Below the pieces are notes generated by a model, which was not told where the DNA came from, made no database searches, and saw only the letters and a list, made by a program, of their open reading frames with translations. Both the position numbers and the translations under genes were made by a program. This document shows positions 1-10,400 of a stretch of 64,000 nt of DNA, in pieces. Numbering within the stretch: the stretch's first letter is position 1; every line of letters starts with the position of its first letter. Source of the DNA: Phymatolithon calcareum (Eukaryota > Rhodophyta > Florideophyceae > Hapalidiales); assembly GCA_977006965.1 (NCBI GenBank), contig OZ345359.1, positions 1,302,001-1,366,000 on the forward strand, in the 5' to 3' direction.

Positions 1-418
1 GCCCACGCACATCGAAACACGTCATAGAGTATTTCCTGTCCTTCGCCATGTGTATACGCTCGTACTGAACAAGTTTGGAGTGAGTTCGCACAGGGTACGC
101 GAAGCTACAAACAAAGCCGCGATTTTCGTGTCCAAATATGCCTATTCGTTCAGATGATGTAGACAGTTAGCCGTTGCGCGTTCGGATATTATTTCAAGGT
201 GGATGTCTTATTAAGCACAGTACCTGGACAAATTTTTTTCGTTTTCAGAAAATCGGCTGGAAAAAAAAGATACGGGCAGTTCTACATCGAGCAAAACATT
301 CGAATTTGGCCCCTAAACTGAGCTTTTCGGCCTGCGTGTCCTTTGCGGTTCATCTGTGTACCTAATGAGCTAAGATTTGACTATAAGTCATTGCGGCCTG
401 GATGGGAAATGTTTTTTC

Positions 419-847
419 ATGATGAGAGGAGCTTTGGCAGACCACGAGAGAGCCATGTATGCTCTTAGGGCCTTCAAAACAGAGCATTCACGATCAGTCG
501 CCATGCAGATAGGAATGTATATCATGAAGGCAGTCGCAGATGGAGGAATGGGAGGATCAATTGAGGACTTTATTTTGCTCTTGACACTTCTCAGCCCAGA
601 AAAACTAGAGCCATATCATGGAGCAGAGGAATACGTATCGCAGAAGGTGGTCTGGAGAGAGAGCTCCATGAATTCGATTGGAAGGTACAGTTCTGATGAG
701 TACCGCTGTCATTGGCGGTACATACTAGCTCGTCGCATGGGTTATGCTCGCCGTGTAGATGAAGGATCCCGCAACGGGATATCACCGGAGATCAATAGTG
801 CTCTACGAGCGTACAACTGGCAAGATTCCAACTTCCATGAGTCTTAG
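419..847 (+). CDS. hypothetical ORF, 142 aa, unrecognised
   Basis: An ATG-initiated ORF of 142 codons, open 42 nt further upstream without an ATG. The product is mixed-polarity, with no signal peptide, membrane segment or recognised motif. Its C-terminal half is rich in Arg, Tyr and Trp. It lies in a repeat-prone flank and has no recognisable neighbour in the same orientation. It may be a small gene, one exon of a gene beginning before the window, or a transposon remnant. No function is proposed. Confidence 0.25.
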   Translation: MMRGALADHERAMYALRAFKTEHSRSVAMQIGMYIMKAVADGGMGGSIEDFILLLTLLSPEKLEPYHGAEEYVSQKVVWRESSMNSIGRYSSDEYRCHWRYILARRMGYARRVDEGSRNGISPEINSALRAYNWQDSNFHES

Positions 848-1558
848 ATAGTGGACAATGCGATACTGCGCACTTTTGACAAATCAGAGATAGAAAAACG
901 TCCATAGTCTGGGTCTTTATTGGTGTCTAGTGCCTTTCCTCCACGGCATGTAGGCTATAGCGGCTTCTAAAATCCCCGAAACATAAAGGTGCCCTACAGT
1001 CAAGGCATGCGACCCGCTCATACCTGCACAACGAAGGAGCGCGGGGGCTCTTCAGAGCTATCCATCTTTGTGCTTCCCTTGCAGCGGACGTCCAATCCGA
1101 GAACTTTATGATGTCAAAATTTATGCGCTCTCTGTGATTCTGATGGTAAAGCTTCTGAACTGCTTCCTTCCTGTGTACGTCACTCTCTACATTAGATCCA
1201 ACAAATCTCACTCATGCTCTGAAAAACTGCACATATAACATTCCTAAGACCCTAATGATACGACGAACGTAGATTAAAATGGTGCTGGGGCTCAATAACA
1301 GCGGTCAATACTCCGAAAGGTGGATTTTAAGACCCGAAATGGACTATCATTGAATTATTTTAACAATAAAATCTACAAGAAGTATCCAAAAAATAAGAAT
1401 GACCCAAACAGGACAGATTTGTCCAGAAACGGATGTGCAGTACGAGAGGGTTAATTCGAAGCTAAATTAAGAAATATGCTACTTCCGGAATAGGGTTTCA
1501 GAATGTGCATTTCAGCATAGCTTACAATTCTTTTTATGGTGCAAAATTTAAACGTGGT
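848..1558. other. intergenic, nothing recognised
   Basis: Roughly 700 bp of AT-leaning sequence between the small ORF and the 3' end of the Sel1-repeat gene. It presumably includes that gene's 3' flank. No convincing ORF, hairpin or repeat was seen. Confidence 0.4.
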
Positions 1559-3238
1559 CTACATATTCGAATAGGCTCTTCTAATCAATTGCATAGCCCG
1601 TGTCGGATCAGCTACAACGTGCTCTGCTCCACTTCTCAGTAGCACTGCCAAGTTGACCAACGCGTTCGCATTTGCAGATTTGTCAATGGCGAGCGTGTAC
1701 AGCCGCATTGCACGGGGAACGTCTGCGGGTACTACATCACTGCCTTTTTCCAGTAATCGGCCTAATATGACCATGGCGTCTACATTTTCGCATTCTTCGA
1801 TCATTCTTTCGAACAACTCGACGGCTTGAGGTACGATAGCTGGGGCACATGTTTTCCCATTTTGCAGTATGCGTCCCAGGTTGATCATGGCTAATGCATG
1901 CCTACCTTCCCTGATGGCACGGATGTACAGCTCCATGGCGCGAACTGGATCAGCCGGCACGCCGTTTCGGCCGTCTTCTAGCAACCACCCCAAGTTATTC
2001 ATTGCATCTACGTCAGAACGTTCTTCGATTGCTTGCGTGTAGAGTTCCACTGAGCGAACAGGGTCTGGGGCAACACCGTCTGCACCATCTGCTAATAGGT
2101 ATCCAAGGTTGACCATTGCGCTTACAATCTTTCCCTCTCTGATGGCCCTGGTATAGAGCGGAACAGCACGAGGCGGGTCTGCTGGTACGCCTTCGCGACC
2201 TTCGTGCAGCATCCATCCCAAATTGTTCATAGCCTTAACGTTCTCGCCTTCCTCGATAGCTCGTATGTATAGTTGAACAGCACGAAGAGGTTCCGATGGT
2301 ACGCCTTCGCGACCTTCGTCCAGCATCCGTCCCAGATTGTTCATAGCCTTAACGTTTTCGCCTTCCTCGATAGCTTGTGTGTATAGTTGAGCTGCACGAG
2401 GAGGGTCTGCTGGAACACCCATAGCTCCATATTCCATCATGTAGCCTAAATTAATCATGGCTAAAATATGCCTTCCCTCGTTGATAGCACGGGTGTACAT
2501 CTCCATGGCGCGAACTGGATCAGCCGGCACGCCGTTTCGGCCGTCTTCTAGCAACCACCCCAAGTTATTCATTGCATCTACGTCAGCACCTTCTTCGATT
2601 GCTCGTTTGTATATTTCTACTGCGCGAACAGGGTCTGCGGCAACACCGTCTGCACCATCTTGCAATAGGTATCCAAGGTTGACCATTGCGCTAACATACC
2701 TACCCTTTCTGATGGCCCTGGTATAGAGCTGAACAGCACGAGGCGGGTCTGCTGGCACGCCTTCACGACCTTCATGCAACATATATCCCAGATTGTTCAT
2801 AGCCTCAACATTTTCGCCTTCCTCGATTGCTCTTGTGTAGAGTTGTACTGCTTGAGGTTGGTCTGCTGGGACGCCGTACGCTCCATCTTCCAGTAAGACT
2901 CCCAGCTTGAGCATGGCCTTCACATGAGATCCTTCATTGATAGCGCGGGTGTAAAGCTCCTTGGCACGATCACAATCTGCCGGTATACCGTCTGCTCCGT
3001 GGTGCAACAATGTTCCCAGATTGTACATTGCATCAAGATGCCCGCCTTCCTCGATGGCACGGGTGTACAATCTTGCAGCACGAAGAGGGTCTGCCAGTTC
3101 TCCCGCTGCGCCATACTGTAGCAATAATCCCAGTTTGTTCATTTCGTCAGCATCAGCTGGTTCTGTGATTCCACGAGAACACATGTACGTTTGCCGACGT
3201 ATATCTTCGTGAGCACCCTCCCGAGCATTGAGATCCAT
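1559..3238 (-). CDS. Sel1-like repeat protein, 14 tandem repeats
   Basis: A single-exon ORF of 559 aa starting at an ATG. After a short N terminus without a signal peptide, residues 30 to 559 are 14 tandem Sel1-like (SLR/TPR-like) repeats with a strict 38-residue period. The consensus has AM-x-NLG in helix A, GxxGVPADP in the turn and RAxxLYTRAIxEG in helix B. Sel1 repeats form an alpha-solenoid that usually acts as a protein-interaction scaffold (as in SEL1L/Hrd3); the partner here is unknown. Repeats 4-7 and 9-12 are near copies, showing expansion by segmental duplication. The last three repeats have diverged, with loss of the GVPADP turn in one. There is no catalytic domain or membrane anchor, so it is probably a soluble adaptor. 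Family assignment is firm; the role is open. Confidence 0.9.
   Translation of the reverse strand: MDLNAREGAHEDIRRQTYMCSRGITEPADADEMNKLGLLLQYGAAGELADPLRAARLYTRAIEEGGHLDAMYNLGTLLHHGADGIPADCDRAKELYTRAINEGSHVKAMLKLGVLLEDGAYGVPADQPQAVQLYTRAIEEGENVEAMNNLGYMLHEGREGVPADPPRAVQLYTRAIRKGRYVSAMVNLGYLLQDGADGVAADPVRAVEIYKRAIEEGADVDAMNNLGWLLEDGRNGVPADPVRAMEMYTRAINEGRHILAMINLGYMMEYGAMGVPADPPRAAQLYTQAIEEGENVKAMNNLGRMLDEGREGVPSEPLRAVQLYIRAIEEGENVKAMNNLGWMLHEGREGVPADPPRAVPLYTRAIREGKIVSAMVNLGYLLADGADGVAPDPVRSVELYTQAIEERSDVDAMNNLGWLLEDGRNGVPADPVRAMELYIRAIREGRHALAMINLGRILQNGKTCAPAIVPQAVELFERMIEECENVDAMVILGRLLEKGSDVVPADVPRAMRLYTLAIDKSANANALVNLAVLLRSGAEHVVADPTRAMQLIRRAYSNM
1784..2809 (-). repeat. 570-bp higher-order duplication inside the Sel1 array
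   Basis: The block encoding repeats 4-7 (2354-2809) recurs as repeats 9-12 (1784-2239) at exactly 570 bp, five 114-bp units. Within it about 80 bp near 1931-2011 and 2501-2581 are identical in DNA, including third positions. This points to recent duplication or gene conversion rather than selection on protein alone. Confidence 0.85.
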
Positions 3239-4800
3239 TGTATTGAGGGATGCGTGAAGTGTTCCTTGCTTTGAGTAGGAGGCAATAGATGCACGCTTAT
3301 CGTTAAAAGTGTGGACAAAACGAACGGGAAGAACCGGTCTTCGACAGAAAGCTGCGTGGCGTTGATAAAAAAGTGCCGTGTGAAGAAGGGCCTAGCGATT
3401 GTCCACAGATTTCTCTGTGAGCGCCGCGCGAGCTGTGCTGACTTAGAAAGGGCGTAGACGAGTGAAATGGGGCAGGTGAGACTTCCTTTCAGAGAACGTA
3501 CACGCTGCGCAGGACTATGTGTTGGAGGTCAAGCAACGTGTGTGATGGGGCACAGGGGATATAAGAGGCGTGGCAGAGTGAAAACTGTGACGTGCAGGCA
3601 TTGAGCCAATCCAAATACAATAATTAAAATTTAATACCTTTTTTAATGAAAGTGATATGAGCGCTGTAAATGCTCAATTTTAGATGAACTATTAAATATT
3701 TATCGGTCCAAGCTCACATTTACTTTCGTTAGTTACGTGAAAGCAGTTCGTGTTTTCTCGCGTCTACAAAAACAAGGAGAGTTAAGCATACCTTGGACGT
3801 ACTGTATCACCAGGTTCACAAGAAACCAACGCTACAAGGGTCAGAGATAACCAGGAGAGAAAGAAGAGGGGGAGAGACTTGAACGAAGGAAACAAACAAA
3901 CAAAACCCAAAAGTACAAACGGACAGGAAAAGCATGTATGTGTCGGCGTCGCCCTTCCGTAGAGACCTTGGCTGGACCGTAGACCGTGATACATGCGCAT
4001 GAAAAGAAGAAAAAGAATCTCGGATGCGAGTGTCACCGCACCGGCTTGCTGGGCGAAATGGTTGCAGTCAAGAAGGGGTGGAAGCTCCCGAGTTCCGCGC
4101 GGTCGAAGGGACTCGCATGCCGGCTTGAGCGTATGGCATCCAAGAAATCGAGTTGAAATCCATAGAACCCCCACCTTCCTTTTCTCTGATGAAGGAACTA
4201 ACTCTCTTCTATACAACTGCGAAGCGAAAAAAATAGCGGATGGATACGCGAGAGACACGATTACCTTGTGGCCCAACAGAGCGCCTACAATGGACATCAT
4301 GACCATCGGTATCCGAGTTGCGGGTGTACAGTGGCGAGATGAACAATTGTATACCGCATTCAGCCAGCGACAAAGCAGCGGGCGCGAAACGTACTTATCA
4401 GCCACAATGTGCACATGAATCAACTGGAGCCCAGACAAATTATGTATTCACCAATGCAGAGCTGAGACAGTCTTTTAATACGCTCTCTATATGCACTAGC
4501 ACAGTCTTCAACGCCACAGGATATGTCGAAAGCTTTCGGATGGACTAAGTGAGAAAGTATATAAAAACGGAACCTTTTGCTCTTTTGATCTTTTGGCACT
4601 CCTCCTAGAATATGAAAGTTCTTCGGCCAAGTATTCACGAAGCCCAGAAAAAGGAGCACTTAAAGGAGCAGGTTGATGTGCAGCATTCTACAGTCCAAGG
4701 AAGGAGAGATATCTTGTCACGAAGCCGTGTAAATCTTGAGTCTAGACCTGAGCAGGACGACAAGGAAAGGAAAATGCTGAGTTGGATGTCAGTCAATCCA
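3239..4800. other. intergenic with two opposed, overlapping long ORFs
   Basis: This holds the upstream flank of the Sel1 gene. At 3782-4438 there is an open frame on the minus strand (about 218 codons, first codon TTG). Opposite it, at 3993-4418, an ATG-initiated ORF of 141 codons runs on the plus strand. Neither product resembles a known family. The minus product becomes hydrophobic at its C terminus because it crosses a purine/pyrimidine-skewed tract (3840-3910). At most one can be real and both may be chance. Confidence 0.3.
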
Positions 4801-4820
4801 AAGTTTTTCCGAGGCACAAT

Positions 4821-4901
4821 GAGACCTCGGAAAAGATAAAATTTGTCTTTTCCGAGGTCTCTCGGTACAGCTTGATATTTAATATCAAGCTGTATCGAGA
4901 G
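4821..4901. repeat. two adjacent strong hairpins
   Basis: First hairpin: 16-nt arms 4821-4836 and 4846-4861, perfectly complementary, with a 9-nt loop. Second hairpin: arms 4859-4879 and 4881-4901 with one mismatch and a single-base loop. They abut, and a third partial copy of the first arm's complement lies at 4805-4814. They sit about 90 bp before the LINE remnant and may be cruciform-forming debris of a mobile element. Confidence 0.8.
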
Positions 4902-4989
4902 TGGATCATCTTGGGAGTAGCCGAAAAATCAGAAAGAGAGAAAATAACCCCATCCCGCATGCCAAGACAACGCTGCCACAACGCTTGTA

Positions 4990-6230
4990 CTTCATGTTGA
5001 GAAGGTAAAGAAACTTTGCATTAAATTGTCATTCGATGAGCACCTAAAACCAAATCGTAGAGAGTCTATACACGTTGTCGGGCTATCGAACGATAAGCAT
5101 TCGCAGGAGGGACTTCAGAAGCACACGTTTTACTTGGCGGGACGAGAACTATATCAAGCCTGGAGACTCTCGTATCTTGGGGTAAGCATGAATAACAAGG
5201 GTGTTACGGATGACACGGCCAAAGCAAGAGTTCGAAATGCTGCAGGATGCATACATAAGCTTCGGGAGCTTGGAGTGAATGTTCGATGATTCAAACCGGA
5301 GACATGCATCAGGATCTTTAAGTCGCTAATTATCCCGAAATGCGAGTATGCGTTACACGTTACTCCAATGGCAAATCGATTGCTCTCGGCAATCGAGTCG
5401 GCAGAGGGCTTGTTCTACAAGAATGTTTTCGGAAAGTATGCCGAACACCGCCGGGACCGAATGCGAGTTCTGTGCCGACTGGGACCACCAAAGATGAGGA
5501 GACGTCATCAAGCAGAAAGGTTTGCATTAAGCCTGGTAAGACACAAAAAGCGCCTTGAAGAAACAGAAGAGTACTTTGGAAGAGATGAGGACGTAAAGGA
5601 AGCAATGAAGGATATTGAATATCTCAAGATGTATGAAGACTTGCGACAAGCCCTTCAGAAAGCCCAGGAGGGATCTGTCACGAAGAAGAGGAGGAGAGAA
5701 GAAACAATAAAGGTATGGGAAAAGGAAGAAGAAGGCAGATCAATGAAGATTCCTATTGAAGGCAAGCTACCAGGGATCCTTTACATAGGAGAAAGAACAG
5801 CACGTTTAACGTGCCTAAGGTTGACATTCAACCGAGCACCCCTTTGGAGGAAATTAGTGTTGGGTGCTTACTGTGGGATTACCGCGGTGATCGAATTAGT
5901 CGCCTTACAACGTACTCTAGCGTCATCGAAGATGAGTACAGAAATTGAGTTTGAGTACAAGAGACTCACAGGAGCTCTTGTTGGGAGAGAATTACGAATC
6001 AAGAACGTTTTGAGCAGCCAGATGACTTTAGCGTAAAGATTATGCAAGAGCTGCCCCGTTACTCCAAGGTGATGCTTTGGGAGCTCTCAAAAATAAAATC
6101 ATCAAATATCCCCATGCGCAGGAGGAAAGTGCTTTCACAAGGAGAGCACTCTATGAAGTTCTTGTCATGTTCAGGCAGTCAAAAACAAGCCGGCATTAAT
6201 CCCTTCTGCTCAAGAAATGTTTGCTGACTC
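4990..6230 (+). mobile_element. non-LTR retrotransposon (LINE) reverse transcriptase remnant
   Basis: One reading frame runs from about 5000 to 6036, interrupted only by a TGA at 5287-5289. Around that stop it reads SYLGVSMNNKG, the post-palm segment after the catalytic region of LINE reverse transcriptases, then CIRIFKSLIIPKCEYAL, the conserved thumb block. A basic, coiled stretch follows, then PGILYIGERTARL and FNRAPLWRK, which recur in another LINE piece at 15770-15880. The catalytic YxDD region and everything upstream are missing. It is 5'-truncated, decayed and not functional. Confidence 0.8.
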
Positions 6231-6240
6231 ACATTTTCCC

Positions 6241-6400
6241 GACTCTAGAGTATTTTCCCTCCCGAGGCCCGATTATAGACCAGACCTAGGTTCTGGTACC
6301 CCACCAGACTGGGCCACACCAACTCTTCGCAAACCACTACAAACACAAGCCATGGCCAGGGCAATTGAAAAGTAGCCCCAAGCGTCTGAAGATGCGGTGG
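6241..6400. repeat. dispersed repeat family 1, copy A
   Basis: The segment beginning CCTCCCGAGGCCCGATTATA and ending with CCCCAAGCGTCTG matches 25985-26160 in the same order and orientation with moderate divergence and an indel in the middle. Copy A directly follows a LINE remnant; copy B follows the tRNA-like repeat. No coding capacity was seen. Confidence 0.75.
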
Positions 6401-6650
6401 TAACTATTGCGCTCAGGCAAGTTTGCCTTATGACCACATCATGAAAACATGGTAGTCATAGCAAGGACGTGCGTGTGCGCTTTTTCTCTCGCAACTGTAC
6501 GCCACGAACTGTGATCGCGATCCAAATGGAACGCCGAATAAGAATCACGCGACTCTAGGTGTCTTCTCTAGTTGACCCGCTGCGCCACACGTGCAGTGTG
6601 TCCCATGCGCATGGCACACGTTGCCCACACGTGTTTTCGCTTTACTAATA

Positions 6651-6896
6651 CTACATAAGATAGTTTGTCCCTTCCGCTAAGTAAAGGAAGGTGGAGGTTT
6701 TCTGATTCCGGCTCAATAGCTCGGATTGTGCATGCTCAACTGTGCCTGCAAATCCCTTCGACCACGCGGAGTCGGAGATATTCCACCCCTTTCTGGCCGC
6801 TTCTTCGTCGCTGTGCAAACCGGTACGGCGGTAATCTAGCGCCAGATTCATCCGCTCCTTCTTTTCACGTGCCTCACGACTCATTTCACTCGTCAT
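6651..6896 (-). CDS. small hypothetical protein, 81 aa
   Basis: An ATG-initiated ORF (start at 6896) encoding a hydrophilic, charged peptide that begins MTSEMSREAREKKER. The composition is alpha-helical and the reading looks coding-like. No family was recognised, and there is no signal peptide. A purine-rich tract on its own strand (6930-7070) lies upstream, which could be a 5' UTR or promoter. It could also be the first exon of a longer spliced gene, although no clear donor site was identified. It is isolated among repeats. Confidence 0.35.
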   Translation of the reverse strand: MTSEMSREAREKKERMNLALDYRRTGLHSDEEAARKGWNISDSAWSKGFAGTVEHAQSELLSRNQKTSTFLYLAEGTNYLM

Positions 6897-6929
6897 CGTG
6901 ACGCCGCGAAACTGGAAAGTTTCTATCAC

Positions 6930-7070
6930 GCCTTTGTTTTCTTCTTTTCCTTTTTCGGTTTCTCTTTCACTTTCTCTCTTTCCTCTTTTCAGTCATTCAC
7001 TCTTTTCCTCTCTCCCGCACTTTTTCTCTCCTCCGGTCTTCTCGGCCTAGTGTGGCGTCGGGCTCTTGTG
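6930..7070. other. strand-skewed pyrimidine tract
   Basis: About 140 bp with a strong TTTC/CTCT bias on the plus strand. It lies immediately upstream of the minus-strand 81-aa ORF. Such tracts are common in protist 5' flanks, but no specific site was recognised. Confidence 0.5.
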
Positions 7071-7144
7071 AGCCTGGTGCTACAGTAACATTTACAAAAA
7101 ATCTTCACTTCTTCTTCCTCCTGCAATTGTCAAGGTAGAAAAGA

Positions 7145-7225
7145 ATATGAGTCTTGCACGGCCTGTATCCTAGCAGAATTGATTGGAAGCTTCCAGCTAG
7201 GATACAGGCCGTGCAAGACTCATAT
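7145..7225. repeat. perfect long hairpin followed by a LINE-like 3' tail
   Basis: Arms 7145-7174 and 7196-7225 are 30-nt exact inverted repeats, extended to 31 by the A-T pair 7144/7226, around a 21-nt loop. Immediately after comes TATTAATAATAAAATGATGA and further ATG units, resembling the simple 3' tails of non-LTR elements. With no mismatch the foldback is young or under constraint. It could be a small-RNA precursor or a twin-primed retrotransposon end. Confidence 0.85.
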
Positions 7226-7299
7226 TATTAATAATAAAATGATGATGATGAATTTGCCGTCCCCAAAAAAGCTGACAAAGCAGTGCTCTCTTGTTAACT

Positions 7300-7440
7300 A
7301 TCTTCTCCTTAGATTGCGGCAGGCATTATACATGCTATGTAATTAGGAAATCACTCCTTTTTCTCTGCCTGTGGCTCCAAGTACGATTCGATACCACCCG
7401 GGGCCAAAGTAGTGGTTCCACAATAAAGAATAATAAAATA
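7300..7440. repeat. dispersed repeat family 2, copy A
   Basis: It matches 27290-27435 in the same orientation. The shared core includes GTAATTAGGAAA and ACGATTCGATACCACCCGG, followed by GTGGTTCCAC. Copy A ends in an AATAAAGAATAATAAAATA tail. Both copies lie beside minus-strand transposon-like ORF fragments, so this is probably untranslated sequence of the same element. Confidence 0.75.
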
Positions 7441-10400
7441 TAAATTTCGAAGAAGGCATTTTGTCAGGGGCAATCGATGTGAGATGACGGACAATGGTTC
7501 ACACATCACGCCAGCACCTGGCGCATGTCGAGGATAGCGTCTTGCGATAAGTAGGCTTTCAAAATCCCCAAATGCGTGAGCCGGATGGCATTCTGAGCGT
7601 GGAGAAGTCCACTTTTGCACGCGAACACTCGGATAGCAGATGTCCACCTCAGTGCAGACAATGCGTGGGTAATAGTGGAAGAGATCTTGCATCGATGGTC
7701 ATTCAGTTCGAACGACCATGAAGCTGCCCGGTCGCTGTGGATGGCCTCTCCACTAAGGAGAGCTGCAGGCGGAGAAGACGCCAAGAAGCGTTCTCAAGCG
7801 AATCGCTCAAAATCGGAACGTGGAACTGTGGAGGACTCTCGCGCTCAACGGTGACGCACTTGACTATGACAAACGATTAAGACCTCAGTAAGTGGAATCA
7901 AATGAAGCCTTCTAGACGTGCTATCCTCTCAGGGGAATAAAGCAAACATCATCAGTACTGGAAGAAAAACATACTCATAAAAGAGTCCTCTAAGCTGCTT
8001 GACACTAGAGTGTTACGATGCATACATCGTGCCGGATCGTAGCGGCTCTTTTCAACCATGCTGCCCATGTTTTCGGATTCCCGATTGTCCAGCAGACGAC
8101 GGCTCCTGTTTTCTAAAGCGCGCGACTCGAATCAAAATGAAGAATCCCTGCATTTGGAACCAGGCGACATACTAGAGGGAACAAGTACCGAAAAGCCGCT
8201 CCCGTGCAGTCTTATGGCTTTAAATAATCAGCTAATAAGTTACTTTAAAAAACGAAGAGGCAGATGTTTCACTTTCTTTATCAGAAGAGGATGGCCAGAG
8301 ATTTGTTTTTGAGTCCGCAGGACACAGACAGGATGATTCACCCCAGTCCATTCAAAACAGCGCAGCGCAGTTCGCTTCAAAGCATGTCTGAAGTATCGAC
8401 GAAGTGTGTTCTTCCATGAAGAGACATCGCGTGGGGATACTGTTCATATATTTGATAGGTGATCTAGTCTTGAAAAGAAGCAAGTGGCAATAAACGCCCT
8501 TCGCTAGAGTTTCAAGCGCCTGTGTCATGCTTCTGTAGTCTGACTGAGAATCGTGGCAGGACAATACCTGCTCTGCGATCGCAGATCGATTCCTTGGAGC
8601 AGACGTATTTCCGCTCAAGTATCTCATGTAGCTCACTTCTCCCCAGCGACAACATGTCTTCCAAGTGCAAAGTTGTTTCAACATCCATCGTCCCGCTTTC
8701 GGCTTCAGAGTCACTACCTTCAGGAGGTAGACTAGAAGCAACAACAAAGCATTGCGTCTACTTCTGCTGAGTATTGATGCCAACAGCCTGAAGATTTTGA
8801 TGGCATGCATCTACATTAACATTTCTTCTTTCGGTCTGCGATCCTGCGATTACTCCAGAAAAGTTGCTAGTGTGCATCGAAACATATCTGCTCCAAGAGC
8901 AGTCCTTTGAAACAACAATAGTGTTTCACTCAACACAATGCAATCTCGAGCTCAACCTTACGCATAATGGTGTCTACCGGAGCTCTTTTCTGATCGATCG
9001 AGTGGAGTCGTAAATGCTCTATATGCCCATTCCGTGAATCTGCCGTAATACAGAGGCCGACGTATTCAAATGATCTTCCTGTACAGTAATGCACGCATTT
9101 GCGCGCAACACAGGATCCCCTCGGTTGCTGCGAGGGGAGGCGTCCCGCGCGGGATGTCCAGGAGACAGGGAAGGTTTTCGAGCTTTTGGTTTCGCCAGGA
9201 TAGAACACAATGGAGAAAACGTAGACCTTCGAAGCGCTGCTATCCTCACTTGGATGGCATGCAGAATACAATACAGTACAATGATGCTATGCTGCGCACT
9301 TTAGCGGCTGTCTTCGCTGTCCCGCTGCAATCTAAGAATGGGACGGTTTCAATAATATTGTACCGCACCGTTGCATATGCACTGGTGCCAGAACGATGCT
9401 AACTTGCCGCTGCACCGTCAGGCCGACAAGATTGCTGACTGCTTTCTTTTTCTTCTCGGCACGAGCATACAAGAGAGCAGCATTGAGTCCATCGTCAGCG
9501 TGCCATAGGCATCCTGGTTCATCTTCGCGCAGTCGTGCCAATTGGCGGTGAACATTTCTGCAATATGCGCGCTGTGGACGAAGGGATTATACTGGTGAAT
9601 GCCGGGTAGCCTGGCCGATCCAAACCCCCTGAGCTATGAGACCTGTTATAGAGTTTTATGACTAAAGATGTTATGTGTGGGGACGTGCGCATTACAGCAG
9701 TAATTGTTTGGCGACTGAGGAAGAACAGGGTATGATATGACCGGCAGGAGTTTCGTGAGCGATCAAAGGACGCTTTCTAGGGATGTGTTGCAAAACCCGA
9801 GGTGCAACCTCGATGCATCTCCATTCAGCAAGCTTGGTGTATGCCATACGAATGCAAGCTGACTGTCGTGATGGCTACCCGAAACACCAGTTCATTCTTC
9901 AACAAGATAGAAGAAACCTTTTGTAAGCGCCGGATATGGTCCTTGCACGTCGCGAGTAGGAGAATTTGAAGAGATATGTTTATTGGAAAGGGGCGAACGC
10001 ATCTGCAGGCGCTTGGGGCAGCCAACCTGCTCCACCCAGAGTTAGAGGTCATCTGACTTTGAGCACTTCAATTTTCTACGTCTGTACGTAAAACGTAACG
10101 GTCACCGTCGCCTCAAAACCGACGTCTAATAATTCCTAGCATCGAGATGGACAATATTGTTGCGTCTTTTGCAATTATGGATCTCTCGATCCCGGTGGTG
10201 CTCAAAAACGGAATGGGGCAATCGAGGCTTCCCAAGCTGTCGGCAATAGAACGCCGATCTCCACACGGGTTTCCGGCTTCCGGCGCTGCCAACAAGCACT
10301 GCGAAATAGCACATCTACGAACTGGTATGTATACCATGCTTATCGTCTCCTTCGCCTCCTGAGAAGATTTCGGAGCCGTAAACAGCTAGATTCTGAGCTC

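Noticed and set aside
2457-3212. Plus-strand ORFs across the Sel1 gene (2457-2726, 2924-3121, 2961-3212)
   Set aside because: They are antisense shadows of a periodic coding sequence; their periodicity mirrors the 114-bp unit.
3782-4438. 218-codon minus-strand ORF as a gene
   Set aside because: It starts at TTG, has no recognised domain, overlaps an ATG ORF on the other strand and crosses a skewed tract. A chance ORF of this size is not improbable in 64 kb.
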